A stretch of DNA of 64,000 bases from Methanomicrobiales archaeon HGW-Methanomicrobiales-2 (GCA_002839645.1 PGYL01000001.1:40710-104709); one strand, 5' to 3'; counted from the stretch's first letter, positions 33,724 to 42,785 are shown. The notes: generated by a model from the letters alone, not told the origin. Translations and numbers: made by a program.

Positions 33724-34395
33724 ATGACAAGGGTGTATGCAGTCCTCACGGGGGATCTGGTCCGCTCCAGAGTTATCAAGGATGCATGCGGTGAAGAGTG
33801 CCTACGGCGCTTAAAGGAGATACTGGCGGAGGTCGGGGGAGATTACACAGCGCCGTTCTCGATCTTCCGCGGCGACAGTTTTCAGGGCGTCTCTTCGGAT
33901 CCGGAGGGGGCACTCGAGGATGCGGTCCTCCTGCGCCTCAAGCTCATCGCCGGGTTCGATCGCGACAACAGCGCTCTCCGGCTGGATGCAAGGATTGCGG
34001 TCGGAGTTGGGACTATCCGCTACCTGCCGGGCGATGGTTCGGCCGGGGAGGGGGATGGCGAGGCATTCCGGCTCTCCGGCCTCGAACTGGACGTCATGAA
34101 GAGAGCCGGGCGCGGTATCATCGTAACGACCCCCTGGGAAGACCTGAATGAGACGCTCTCGATCTTCTGCGATGTCGTGGATCGGACTGTCGGCGGGTAT
34201 ACGAAGAGGCAGGCTGAAGCGGTGATGCTGACGCTGGAAGGGTTCACGCAGAAGGAGATCGGGGACCGGATCGGCACCAGTCAGTCTGCAGTATCGTATC
34301 GCCTGAAGGGGACGGGTTATGAGATCGTTTTAAAGATCCTCGCATGGTATCGGTCGCAGGTCCGGGAGCGAGTCAGACTCGCGGCGACCGTGTAA
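33724..34395 (+). CDS. SatD-family protein with C-terminal HTH
   Basis: A 223-residue protein matching the SatD family: VLTGDLVRSR at the N-terminus, the central FRGDSFQG and the region RIAVGVGTIRYLPG are the recognisable parts. The C-terminus (about 160-205) is a helix-turn-helix, TLEGFTQKEIGDRIGTSQSA with VSYRLKG, of the sigma-like type that follows repeated transcription regulators. SatD function is unknown; genes often pair with a membrane partner, which is absent here. It sits after a 300-base AT-rich gap with inverted repeats, suggesting regulated or acquired DNA. Confidence 0.78.
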   Translation: MTRVYAVLTGDLVRSRVIKDACGEECLRRLKEILAEVGGDYTAPFSIFRGDSFQGVSSDPEGALEDAVLLRLKLIAGFDRDNSALRLDARIAVGVGTIRYLPGDGSAGEGDGEAFRLSGLELDVMKRAGRGIIVTTPWEDLNETLSIFCDVVDRTVGGYTKRQAEAVMLTLEGFTQKEIGDRIGTSQSAVSYRLKGTGYEIVLKILAWYRSQVRERVRLAATV

Positions 34396-34622
34396 CGCGT
34401 GACGGCGGCGAAGCGGGACCCCTCCGCCGGGTTGAAGCAATTCCCGCTCCCTGCCGAACGTTACAACGGCCTCGCCGACGTTGTAGCCGTCGGGGTCCTA
34501 TTGGCCGGACAGCAGGCATGGCCTTTGCTCCTATCAACCCGCGGCCCGATTCCCCGGTTACATGCTGTCAAACCCTCAGATTTCATCTCACCCAGGATGC
34601 CGTCAAACGCTCTCGCTGCGAT

Positions 34623-35150
34623 TTACACCGCAGGAACGGCAATCTCCCGGGCGATGCTGGCCGCCCATGCCTCGATATCGTCCCAGTTCCGAAAGTCCCC
34701 CTCGGGAAGGAGATCGCGCCCGCCCGGCAGCTTGCGGAGGAGCCGGTGCGGGAACCCGAGTTTCGCCGGGTCGAGGGCGCCGGAGAAGACCCGGGTATTC
34801 CGGGGATGGACGAGCCGGCGGAGTTCGGCGATCTCGTCGGGCTCGATCCCCGGGGCGTCCGGCGAGACAGCCTCCGGCTCGGGCTTTAACGGCCCGCTTG
34901 AGAAGAGCCAGACCGGCCGACCGTCGAGAACGTCGCTGTTCTTCCGCACGAACTCCGCGGCCTCCCGTATCCAGTGCCCTATGTAGACGGCGCTCCCGAT
35001 CACGACAGCGTCGTAGTCTCTTATGTCCGGTGCCGCATCGACGCTTCGTGCCTCCGTCTTCAGGCCGTGCTGCCTGAGTTTTTCGGCTATGAACTCCGCA
35101 ATGCCCTTCGTCGATCCGTACATGCTCGCATAGAGAACGATCACTTTCAC
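34623..35150 (-). CDS. Flavodoxin-domain protein, HemG/menaquinone-type
   Basis: A 175-residue flavodoxin-like protein. The FMN phosphate loop is YASMYGSTKGIAE near the N-terminus, followed by YDAVVIGSAVYIGHW and VWLFSSGPL, the layout of protoporphyrinogen-oxidase-type (HemG) flavodoxins. It probably carries electrons in an unknown reaction. I use a GTG start at 35150; the frame runs further up but crosses a remnant of a HIT-family gene, so that extension is not natural. Confidence 0.8.
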   Translation of the reverse strand: MKVIVLYASMYGSTKGIAEFIAEKLRQHGLKTEARSVDAAPDIRDYDAVVIGSAVYIGHWIREAAEFVRKNSDVLDGRPVWLFSSGPLKPEPEAVSPDAPGIEPDEIAELRRLVHPRNTRVFSGALDPAKLGFPHRLLRKLPGGRDLLPEGDFRNWDDIEAWAASIAREIAVPAV

Positions 35151-35280
35151 AGTCTGCCGGCCTCGCAAGGGGGTAATCCCGCCCGGTTCATAAGAGTAGC
35201 GGAAGCGGCGGATCCATGCGGCGGATGCCGCACGCGGCCGCGACTGGAAAGAGGGGGGAGATCTGCTCACCGCACATGCC

Positions 35281-35330
35281 GCCCCGGGGTCCGCCACGTC
35301 GCCGGCATGCCGGGGGATGACGTGTGGGAC
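35281..35330 (-). pseudogene. Short remnant of a HIT-family gene
   Basis: Read on the minus strand this stretch encodes HVIPRHAGDVADPG, which matches the active-site tail of the HIT-family protein whose longer remnant lies at 36185-36418 (VIPRYAGDMADPRGGV). Nothing else of the gene is visible here. It may be a leftover from duplication or from rearrangement around the MntA/HepT pair in between. Confidence 0.5.
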
Positions 35331-35451
35331 GTCCTGTACCACGATCGAGGTTCATACCTGCAGATGCCTTCTCCTGACCGGAGGGGGACTGCATCCTCCG
35401 ATCCGAAAGAGATAATGCTCCCCGAACGGTACACCGTCATAGAGAAGTCCG

Positions 35452-35763
35452 ATGCATCCTACCATCTGCGAAAAGATTCCCGAGATCGCCCGCACCGCTC
35501 GACGCCGGCGTGTAAGGAGGCTCGGGGTCTTCGGTTCGGCGACGGGCGACCGGTTCGACCCTGCCGTGAGCGATATCGACTTCGTCGTCGAGTTCGAACC
35601 GATGACGCCGGCGGAGCACGCGGAGGCATACTTCGGTCTCGCGGAAGATCTGGCCCGTCTCTTTTGCCGCGAGGTCGATCTCGTCGAGCGGTCGGCGATC
35701 AGAAACCCGATCTTCCGTGAGTCCGTGGACGGGACCTGCAGGGATGTCTATGCCGTCACGTGA
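35452..35763 (+). CDS. mntA: MntA-like nucleotidyltransferase antitoxin, second pair
   Basis: A 103-residue minimal nucleotidyltransferase with active site GVFGSATGDRFDPAVSDIDF, that is G-S-x11-D-x-D, one residue longer than the x10 spacing in the copy at 27108-27392. A third acid is in REVDLVERS. Its end overlaps the hepT start by 14 bases. It should AMPylate the partner HEPN toxin. The low likeness to the first pair argues for separate acquisition, not recent duplication. Confidence 0.85.
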   Translation: MHPTICEKIPEIARTARRRRVRRLGVFGSATGDRFDPAVSDIDFVVEFEPMTPAEHAEAYFGLAEDLARLFCREVDLVERSAIRNPIFRESVDGTCRDVYAVT

Positions 35764-36097
35764 GGCGCAGAAGTACCTCTACGATGTTGCCGGGGCTGCC
35801 GACTATATCGCGCAGTTCACTGCCGGGAGAACCTTCGAGGAGTATCGCAACGATCCCATGCTGAGATCTGCCGTCGAGCGGCAGTTCGAGATCATCGGTG
35901 AAGCGCTGAACCAGCTCCTCAGGTGGGAGCCGGGCCTCAGTGAGAGGATCTCTGATGCGTCTCTGATCATTGCGTTCAGGAATCGCCTGATTCACGGGTA
36001 TGCAACCGTCTCCGATGAGGTCGTCTGGGGTGTCGTCGAAAGGTACCTGCCGGTCCTTTCGAGTGAAGTGCGGGGTCTCCTGGCGGGGAATGAGTAG
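35750..36097 (+). CDS. hepT: HepT-like HEPN toxin, second pair
   Basis: A 115-residue HEPN RNase toxin. R-x4-H-x-Y is intact in RNRLIHGY. The N-terminus MPSREAQKYLYDVAGAADYI fits the family. The ATG at 35750 (or 35744) overlaps mntA. This pair lies between two remnants of one HIT gene, which suggests that its insertion, or a later rearrangement, broke that gene. Confidence 0.87.
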   Translation: MPSREAQKYLYDVAGAADYIAQFTAGRTFEEYRNDPMLRSAVERQFEIIGEALNQLLRWEPGLSERISDASLIIAFRNRLIHGYATVSDEVVWGVVERYLPVLSSEVRGLLAGNE

Positions 36098-36184
36098 GAT
36101 CGGCGTCACAGAACCCGGAGGTCCCCTGCAGCGTTCACTGTTCTTGATGTTTTGTGATGCTTCCCGGCACTTAATGCAGTTCTC

Positions 36185-36418
36185 TCAGTACCCCCGCCTC
36201 TCCGGGATCACGCCCCGCACCCCGCCCCGGGGGTCTGCCATATCCCCGGCGTAGCGGGGGATGACGTGGAGGTGCATCACCGTCTGGCCGGCGGCCGTGC
36301 CGACGTTGTAGCCGCCGGGGGGGAACCGCCCGTCGAGGAAGTCTTCTGCCTCCCGGACGAGGGCGAGGAGGGCGGCCTGCTCTGCGTCCGTCGCGACCTC
36401 TGCACGGTCTTTGAGCAC
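36185..36418 (-). pseudogene. HIT-family hydrolase, truncated and missing an active-site His
   Basis: This 77-codon frame corresponds to the C-terminal half of a HIT-family nucleotide hydrolase/phosphorylase (AAGQTVMHLHVIPRYAGD). The family active site is H-x-H-x-H; here it reads HLHVIPR, as if one CACGTC unit had been lost by slippage. A few residues also seem missing in GYNVGTAAG, where relatives read GxNxGxxAGQ with a longer loop. The N-terminal half is absent and the frame breaks at about 36419. It is a decaying gene. Confidence 0.6.
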
Positions 36419-36477
36419 TTCGGGGGTTCATCTCCGGGGAGGAATGCCTCCTGAAGAAGTGGGTCGAGAGCCTTCCC

Positions 36478-36655
36478 CACTCGCACCTCCGGTCTTCTCA
36501 CGCTCCGATTCTCGCACCTGGCGGTGCTCAAACTTCTGCTCCTACCCTCTGGGCGCTCAAGCTCCGTTCGCACCTATGGTGCTCCTGCTCCAGCCCTTCG
36601 ACCCGTCGCATTCCACTGGAACGTCGCACCCTACGGGCAGTTTTTCCTGCCGGAG
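36478..36655 (-). repeat. Degenerate cluster of the dispersed hairpin motif
   Basis: At least two good copies of the motif (36512-36535 and 36568-36590, minus-strand sense GAGCACC-n-GGTGCGA) and two weaker ones (near 36481 and 36625) occur in tandem. The text GGAACGTCGC also matches the middle of the 290-bp element at 19284-19563. No gene is present. Confidence 0.5.
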
Positions 36656-36697
36656 CATCGCATCCTCCTCGCGAGGTTAAAAAGAGATGATCGGAAT

Positions 36698-36739
36698 CAC
36701 GCACATATCACGCATCATCACGCATATATCACGCATCAT
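36698..36739 (+). repeat. Two tandem 21-bp units
   Basis: CACGCACATATCACGCATCAT is followed directly by CACGCATATATCACGCATCAT, with one base different, then by CAC. Each unit itself looks like a doubled smaller unit (ATCACGCA). The array is too short and lacks spacers, so it is not CRISPR. No function is evident. Confidence 0.7.
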
Positions 36740-36901
36740 CACTCCTGATCCTGTCGACTCCTCTCCGGGAGGGGAGAATATAGCGGGTATCGCGCCGCGA
36801 TCGGCCTCTCCTTTCAATGATGCGCTTTTTAATGAGGTTATTTAAGTCGTTCCCCGCGGTCCTCGCGGCAACGACGTTGAGCTCCTGGCCGGGTCCGATC
36901 G

Positions 36902-37055
36902 TTGTGGGTCACCCATGTCCCACAAATATTTTTGTGGGTCATATATTGCGCTTTGTGGCCCACAAATCCTGTTGTGGATCGTAGATGACCCACAAACGCT
37001 TCCTGGAATAGGGTTTGTGGATATCTGATCGGAATTTGGATACACACAAATTTGT
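36902..37055. repeat. Cluster of TTTGTGG/CCACAAA sites
   Basis: At least eight occurrences of TTGTGG or its complement fall within about 150 bases, several as inverted pairs: CCCACAAATATTTTTGTGGG (about 36919-36938) and TTTGTGGCCCACAAA (about 36953-36967). The density and symmetry suggest an operator array or structured RNA. It lies just beyond the 3' end of the fic gene and has no obvious downstream gene to control. No credible ORF spans it. Confidence 0.65.
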
Positions 37056-37073
37056 TTGCTGATACCAGAATAC

Positions 37074-38183
37074 TCACAGCCGGTCCCCCTCGGTGATGGC
37101 GATCAGGCGCGAGAAAACGTAGGTCGTGGCACGCCGTCCCCCGCCCTCTGTAAGGGCGGTAATAATATCCTGCTCCCGAAGTTGCTGGAGGAGCCGGTTT
37201 GCCGTCTTCTTCGGTATCCCGGTCTGCTCGTAAAACTCGGATGGGACGAAGACCGGCGTTTTAAAGAGCGCGTCGATCGCGGCGATCGCATACTGCGACC
37301 GGGTCACCTCCGGCACTGTCTGCTTCATCTCGCGATAAAGGTCGAGGATCGCCGTTGCCTTCCGGCCGTTCGCCCCGGCCTGCTCCTCGACGGCGTGGAG
37401 AAAGAACGCGATCCAGCCGTTCCAGTCCCCGTCCCGCGAGACCGCGAGCAGCCGCTCGTAGTAGACCGGCCGGTTCCGCTCAAGGTAGGCGCTGATATAG
37501 AACATCGGGCTCCCGATCAGCCCTTTCTCGTAGAGGATGAGGGGGACGAGCATCCGCCCGATACGCCCGTTGCCGTCGCAAAACGGGTGGATGAGTTCGA
37601 ACTGAGCCTTCAGGACCGAGAGCTGGACGAGGACGTCCTTCTCCTCCTGCTGCAGGTAGGCCTCCCAGTCCCCGAGCGCCCCGGTGACATCCTCCGGCGC
37701 CGGCGGGACATAGATCGCGTGCTCGATGTGAGCGTCCCGCCCGATGAAGTTCTGGATCGTGCGGATGCACCCCGGCTCCCGGTCCATGCCCCGGCTGCCG
37801 GAAAGAAGGATCCGGTGCAGGTCGCAGACGAGGGCTAAGTCCAATCGCCGGGTCTTGAGGGATTCCACCGCGGTATTCAGGGCCTCACGGTAGTTGATGA
37901 TCTCCCGGATGTCGGCGAGGGCCGCATCGCCGATCGGCTCCTTCGGGTTCGCCTCGAACCGCAGGACGTCCTCAAGCGATGCCTGGGTTCCCTCGATCCT
38001 CGACGACAGCACCGCCTCCTGCGTCAGGAGCGGGGAGAGCAGGAGCCGTGGGTTCGGGATCGCCTGGAGGATGCCGTCGTACCGGGCGAGGGCGCGGTTT
38101 GCCGACGCAATCCGGGGGATATGAGTCTCCCAGTCGATGCCGGCCGGGGGCAGCGGCTCCGGGGCGTAAGGTTGGACGGTCAT
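37074..38183 (-). CDS. Fic-family AMP-transferase with N-terminal inhibitory motif
   Basis: A 369-residue Fic enzyme. The active loop HPFCDGNGRIGR (about 199-210) matches the consensus fully, so transfer of AMP or a related group to protein hydroxyls is expected. An inhibitory helix of the S/T-x3-E-G/N kind is present before the Fic fold (SSRIEGT, about 60-66), so the enzyme is likely self-inhibited (class II). An N-terminal Fic_N-like part and a C-terminal winged helix (about 300-369, EQTGIPKKTANRLLQQLREQ) complete a common layout. Start ATG at 38183 follows GAGGCGGT. It is next to the HEAT-repeat helicase, and both may be defence-related. Confidence 0.9.
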   Translation of the reverse strand: MTVQPYAPEPLPPAGIDWETHIPRIASANRALARYDGILQAIPNPRLLLSPLLTQEAVLSSRIEGTQASLEDVLRFEANPKEPIGDAALADIREIINYREALNTAVESLKTRRLDLALVCDLHRILLSGSRGMDREPGCIRTIQNFIGRDAHIEHAIYVPPAPEDVTGALGDWEAYLQQEEKDVLVQLSVLKAQFELIHPFCDGNGRIGRMLVPLILYEKGLIGSPMFYISAYLERNRPVYYERLLAVSRDGDWNGWIAFFLHAVEEQAGANGRKATAILDLYREMKQTVPEVTRSQYAIAAIDALFKTPVFVPSEFYEQTGIPKKTANRLLQQLREQDIITALTEGGGRRATTYVFSRLIAITEGDRL

Positions 38184-38412
38184 ACCGCCTCCTCGTGGCT
38201 CACCGTAGACCCGTCGGAAACAGGAAAACTGGTGATATGCCGGAGCTCCTTCATACAATTATTCGATGGTGCGACCGGGTATTAACCTTGATTGTTTGCG
38301 ATCCGGCCGTTCATCATAGTCCGTGCCAATCTCGCCGGCTTGACTGAATATTTCGTTCGAGAATGCCCCTGCCGGGGAGGTGCCGGCGTCTTCACCGTAT
38401 CGTACTCCCGGA

Positions 38413-41058
38413 TCAACGATCGTCTCGCAATTTCTCAAGCGCCTTCCGGACCGCATGTTTTACCGCGGGATCTCTATCCCGCTGCGCCCTCATGAGAAGC
38501 AGCCGCGCTCTGGGGTCGCCGATCTTCCCCAATGCATCGGCAGCACTCTTGCGCACCTCGCGGTCCGGATTCCGCAGGCATTCCGTAAGGGGATAGACCG
38601 ACCTCGGGTCGCCGATGACCCCGAGAATACGGACTATCCGCAACTTCGTCGCTCTATCCGTGCTCTTCAACTCCGCGATGAGCGGGCCGACTGCAGGCGG
38701 CCCGATATTCATCAGGTACTGAGCGGCGCGGTCCTGCTTCCCCTGGTCATTCCCTGCTTTGAGCGCCGCGACGAGTTCTGCAACCCTTCCGTCAGCCGTA
38801 TCGGGTGTCTGTTCCGGGATGCCTATCTTCGGCATGTCCAGCGGCCTTGTCGGTGGAGGTGAGGTTCGTACCTGCTTTCCCATGAGAAGCAGAGATCGCA
38901 GCGTCTGCGGGTCTCTCCCGGAGATGATGAGAAGCCAGCGGAGGCTCGAGACGTTGATCGTCGACTCATTGCCGTAGGCCTCCCGGAGCAGATGAAGCCA
39001 CTCTTCATCGGTGATGGCACCCGATCGGGTTCCAAGAAGTTCGATTAATTGCTCCCGAGCCTCGCCCCGTATCGAATCGACGATCTTCTTGATATGAATC
39101 GTCCCGAAGTCGTCGGTGGCGATGCAGTCGCGGGCCCTGTAGTAGGACCGCACGGCCTCCTCCGACTGTTTCTCGAGTTCGAGGATCTCGCTGTTCTCCG
39201 GATCATAGAGTTCCAGCGCAATGCCAAGTTTCAGGGCGATATCCTGGATCCAGGCGAGGTCGTTCATGTAGGAGAAGGAGTCTTCGGCCGCGACGAAGTT
39301 CCGTGGGAGAGCGACAAAGTGATGGAAGACAGGTTTCTTATCGGGCCTCTTTCGCAGTATCCGGCCCATCCTCTGGACAAGCTGCAGTTTGGTCCTGGCC
39401 GATGCGACGTTGATCCCGATCTCGGCGTCGGGGACGTCGATGCCCTCGTCGAGCATCTTCGGGGCGATAAGGACGCCGGTCGTGCAGTTCCGGAAGTCAG
39501 CAAGCACTCGCTTGACGTCGTCCTGGTGCAGGCCTGAATGGACGCGGTATGCAGGTACGGAGTCCTTCACCGCCCGATAGATCCGCTCGCAGGTCGCGAT
39601 ATCCATCGAGAAGACGACGCACTTCTTCTGGTTCCCGAGCTGTTTGATCAGGTCGACGGCTCGCTCCATCTTGGGAGACGAACGGTGGATGATCAGCCGC
39701 CGTTTGTAGATCAGGCCGACCAGTTTCTGCCACTCTTCGGGAACCTCATTCTCCGAATACCGGGAGCCCCGCATGAGTTTTACGAAGTCTCCCAGGCTTT
39801 CGAACCGGCTGAATTTGTAGCCGGAGAGGATCTGGATGAATCTCTGGTGGTTTGCATTGATGTGGTTGAGCAGTTTCTTGATGTGCTCCGAGATCTCCCT
39901 GAACTCAACGTCCTCTGCGATATCAAGGAAGGTCTTGTGGACATAGAGGTTGAAGTCGGGCACGACCCCCTGCTCGCGGGCTTCTTTGAGCGTGAACGTG
40001 TAGACGGTCCTGCCGAGGTGCCGGTCGAGGACCTGCCCCCGCTCAGCGCCTTCGACCGTGGCCGAAAGCCCCATCTTCCACCTGCACGGCACCTCGAGCG
40101 CTTTTCGGAACTGCAGCCCTGCTCCGTGGTGGACCTCGTCGACGATGAGGAGATCTGTGGCGTATGCCCCGGGATTTCTATAGACCTTCTGGAGTGTCTC
40201 GAACTCGATGACGAATTTGCCGTCGTAGTTGAGCGGATATTTGTAACTCCCGTTGGAATCGCCCACAAACCCCAGTTTGTCGATGGCTTCCCGCCGCCAC
40301 TGGTCGAGCAGCGCCCGTGAATGAGCGAGGACCAGCACCCGGAGGGATCCGTAGAGCCCGAAGAGTTTCTCGGCAGCGGCGAGGCCGACCATCGTCTTTC
40401 CCGTCGCGGTGGCCATCTCGAGGATGCCTTTTCCCCCACTCCGCTGCCAGGCTTCCATCGCCACCGTTTGATGATCCCAGAGCGAGTAGAGTAGCATCGG
40501 CCGTGTGGAGAGGCGGGCGAGTTCTGCGTCCGTTCGGAAGAGACGCTTTGCGAACCCCTCTAACCGCCCCGACTCCACCAGCCGGGTGAAGAGTTCCATG
40601 GTGAAGATCGAACTCCCCACGGAGAAGAGGCAGGCAATCTCGTCGATCATGGCGGGCTGCATCCGCAGATCCAGGGCGATCTTCTTCAGGAGCTGGATCT
40701 TCTGGATCTCGGGGTACGGGTGGAGGGCGTTGACCGAATCGATCCGGAACGCGGTGAACTCCTTTGCCGCCTTGCGAAACGCTTCAGGATCCCCCATCCG
40801 CTCCCCGACAATCCGGTATGCGGCGTCGGCGACCCACGCTTCGAGGTCCGCGTAGTGCCCGTCGTTCTGGTCGAGCCGGAGAACGAACCGGGCGTCGTTG
40901 TGATACCTGTTATCGTAGTAGTTCAGCAGCTCCTCGTCGGCAATGCCGAGTGCTGCGGCCTCCGGGAGCGGGTCGAGGGTCTCTGCCCGGAAGTAGCCGA
41001 AGGTGAACCTGTCGGGATGGTTGAAGTATTCTAACTCGTCCGGGCGGAGTCTCTTCAT
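38413..41058 (-). CDS. SF2 helicase with C-terminal HEAT repeats
   Basis: An 881-residue protein. Residues about 1-185 are of unknown fold; the SF2 core runs about 190-600 with Walker A EMATATGKTMVG (about 214-225), DEVH (307-310), SAT (332-334) and motif VI QRMGRILRKRP. The last 130 residues contain HEAT/PBS-lyase-like repeats (AAQYLMNIGPPAVGPLIAEL; RILGVIGDPRSVYPLTECL; AADALGKIGDPRARLLLM). It resembles helicases of restriction-like systems and shares style with the PLD-helicase at 51219, but has no visible nuclease motif. Its start is about 580 bases from dndB, facing away. It could belong to the defence island. Confidence 0.8.
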   Translation of the reverse strand: MKRLRPDELEYFNHPDRFTFGYFRAETLDPLPEAAALGIADEELLNYYDNRYHNDARFVLRLDQNDGHYADLEAWVADAAYRIVGERMGDPEAFRKAAKEFTAFRIDSVNALHPYPEIQKIQLLKKIALDLRMQPAMIDEIACLFSVGSSIFTMELFTRLVESGRLEGFAKRLFRTDAELARLSTRPMLLYSLWDHQTVAMEAWQRSGGKGILEMATATGKTMVGLAAAEKLFGLYGSLRVLVLAHSRALLDQWRREAIDKLGFVGDSNGSYKYPLNYDGKFVIEFETLQKVYRNPGAYATDLLIVDEVHHGAGLQFRKALEVPCRWKMGLSATVEGAERGQVLDRHLGRTVYTFTLKEAREQGVVPDFNLYVHKTFLDIAEDVEFREISEHIKKLLNHINANHQRFIQILSGYKFSRFESLGDFVKLMRGSRYSENEVPEEWQKLVGLIYKRRLIIHRSSPKMERAVDLIKQLGNQKKCVVFSMDIATCERIYRAVKDSVPAYRVHSGLHQDDVKRVLADFRNCTTGVLIAPKMLDEGIDVPDAEIGINVASARTKLQLVQRMGRILRKRPDKKPVFHHFVALPRNFVAAEDSFSYMNDLAWIQDIALKLGIALELYDPENSEILELEKQSEEAVRSYYRARDCIATDDFGTIHIKKIVDSIRGEAREQLIELLGTRSGAITDEEWLHLLREAYGNESTINVSSLRWLLIISGRDPQTLRSLLLMGKQVRTSPPPTRPLDMPKIGIPEQTPDTADGRVAELVAALKAGNDQGKQDRAAQYLMNIGPPAVGPLIAELKSTDRATKLRIVRILGVIGDPRSVYPLTECLRNPDREVRKSAADALGKIGDPRARLLLMRAQRDRDPAVKHAVRKALEKLRDDR

Positions 41059-41633
41059 AGGCTATGCTTGCAGTTCATACTGGCCGTGGAACTATCGTAA
41101 TCGTTCCGGCCGGGAACAGACAGTATGTTCTACAAACCATTCCGGGTTATAAAGGTATTTTCATCAACGGGCATCTGGAATCATGGATATCTGGTCGATG
41201 GAGGGTGACAGCAGTTTGGGCTGGATATTAAGGAGGGAATTTTAGAGGATGTCCCAAAAAGGTCTGCGAACCTTGGGTGTACCATGTTGGAACATATAAA
41301 CACAAGTTTTCTGCTACCTGGTCCATGGTACAGGTCAGAATTTCGAAATGACTTTTATCCTGGTATCACTACGCTGGGGAGGACCGTAAGGGGGTGTTCC
41401 CTTATTGGCGAAGATGTTTTGGGATAACCTCTTAGTTACCGCTCATTAGGGGAATGATAAATATCGCTATAAATGAAATATTTTGCTTCTACTTGTCCAT
41501 AGGGCCATTCTGTTATACAAGAACAATGCCTGTACTCAGAGCACTTACCACACATTATATAACTGTTTTAACTTCCATTGCTTCTAGATAAACTTCCCAA
41601 ACGATAAATAAAACTTCCTAAATAGTATTAGTT
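41059..41633. promoter_or_regulatory. AT-rich divergent gap at the left edge of the dnd island
   Basis: Base composition drops clearly here compared with the DNA to the left, and stays low to about 54.7 kb. No ORF of note is present. TATA-like stretches before dndB include ATTATATAACTG near 41552 and AATAAAACTTCC near 41604. I see no direct repeat, integrase or tRNA that would mark an attachment site. Confidence 0.45.
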
Positions 41634-42785
41634 ATGATAAGTGCTCGAGCCGACTACGTGGAATCTTTTGAATCTTCAACGTATCAGTTTCCAGCAATCA
41701 GGGGCATACAGGCGGGAAAAGAGTATTATATAACGATGTTTCCAATGAAAGTCATCGCAAAACTCTTCTCATTCGATGATAGTGACCTGCCCCCTAAAGT
41801 GCGCGCACAGCGAACGCTAAACCATGCACGCGTCCCCATGATTGCCAAGTATCTCACCTCTAATCCGAAGGATTACGTCTTCTCGTCTATTACCGCATCC
41901 ATTGACGGTGAAGTCCAATTTATTCCCTTTGAGCAGAGAGGGATAGAAAACAAAATAGGGAAACTTATCGTTCCGATGACTGCGCGAATCATCATTAACG
42001 ATGGACAGCACCGGAGAGCCGCTATAGAAGAGGCACTCAAGTTACAGCCGGAACTAGGGCTTGAAACAATTTCTGCCGTACTCTTCTTGGACTCAGGACT
42101 GAAACGCAGCCAACAAATGTTTGCAGACTTAAATAAGCATGCTGTTCCCCCCACAAAGTCACTTGGGATCCTGTACGATAATCGAGACCCCTTCTCAAAA
42201 CTGGTCTTATCTCTCCTAGAGATGGTTCCTGTCTTTAATGGACTAACGGAGTTCGAAAAGACCACAATATCCAATCGCTCTGTCAAGATGTTTACGTTGA
42301 GCAGCATTTACCAGGCTACAGAAGCGTTTTTGGGAAAAATCTCTGATTTACAGACCAATTGTGATAACTACATGAACTTTGCTTCCGAGTATTGGAATGA
42401 AGTTTACCGGAATATCCCTGAATGGCAGTGGGCTGTGGAAAAGCGAGTGACGACCGCAGAACTGCGAAAAGAGTACATTCACGCACACGGCATTGCGCTC
42501 CATGCGCTCGGCAGGGCCGGACACACTCTAATCGAGCAGTACCCTGATGTTTGGCGGGAAAAATTACCTCAATTACAGAAAATGAATTGGTCTCGTGAGA
42601 ACACAAAGGTATGGGAAGGCAGGGCAATGGTTGGTGGCCGTATTAATAAGTCACAGGCGAACTTGACGCTGACAACAAATATCATTAAAATCTTTTTAGG
42701 CCTGCAATTAACCCCGGATGAGTTGACTGCTGAGAAGAATTTCAACAAGGGCGATCGGGGGACCGATCGGAGGACTAGTGCATGA
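41634..42785 (+). CDS. dndB: DNA phosphorothioation regulator/associated protein DndB
   Basis: A 383-residue DGQHR-domain protein; the naming motif DGQHR is at residues 123-127, preceded by the strand TARIIIN. DndB is a repressor of dnd transcription in studied bacteria and has ATP-related activity in some; it is dispensable for sulfur insertion. It is the first gene of the operon and overlaps dndC (ATGA region 42782-42785). Its leader region is AT-rich. Codon use is less GC-biased than the left flank, suggesting horizontal acquisition of the whole cluster. Confidence 0.92.
   Translation: MISARADYVESFESSTYQFPAIRGIQAGKEYYITMFPMKVIAKLFSFDDSDLPPKVRAQRTLNHARVPMIAKYLTSNPKDYVFSSITASIDGEVQFIPFEQRGIENKIGKLIVPMTARIIINDGQHRRAAIEEALKLQPELGLETISAVLFLDSGLKRSQQMFADLNKHAVPPTKSLGILYDNRDPFSKLVLSLLEMVPVFNGLTEFEKTTISNRSVKMFTLSSIYQATEAFLGKISDLQTNCDNYMNFASEYWNEVYRNIPEWQWAVEKRVTTAELRKEYIHAHGIALHALGRAGHTLIEQYPDVWREKLPQLQKMNWSRENTKVWEGRAMVGGRINKSQANLTLTTNIIKIFLGLQLTPDELTAEKNFNKGDRGTDRRTSA

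Noticed and set aside
36698..37055. Possible CRISPR array
   Set aside because: Repeats are short, irregularly spaced and lack unique spacers of constant length; no cas gene is present.
36838..37077. Minus-strand frame with repeated F-V-G-H words
   Set aside because: The repeated words simply translate the TTTGTGG array; there is no ribosome site or family likeness.
41059..41633. tRNA or attachment site at the left island edge
   Set aside because: No cloverleaf, T-loop sequence or direct repeat could be found by reading either strand.
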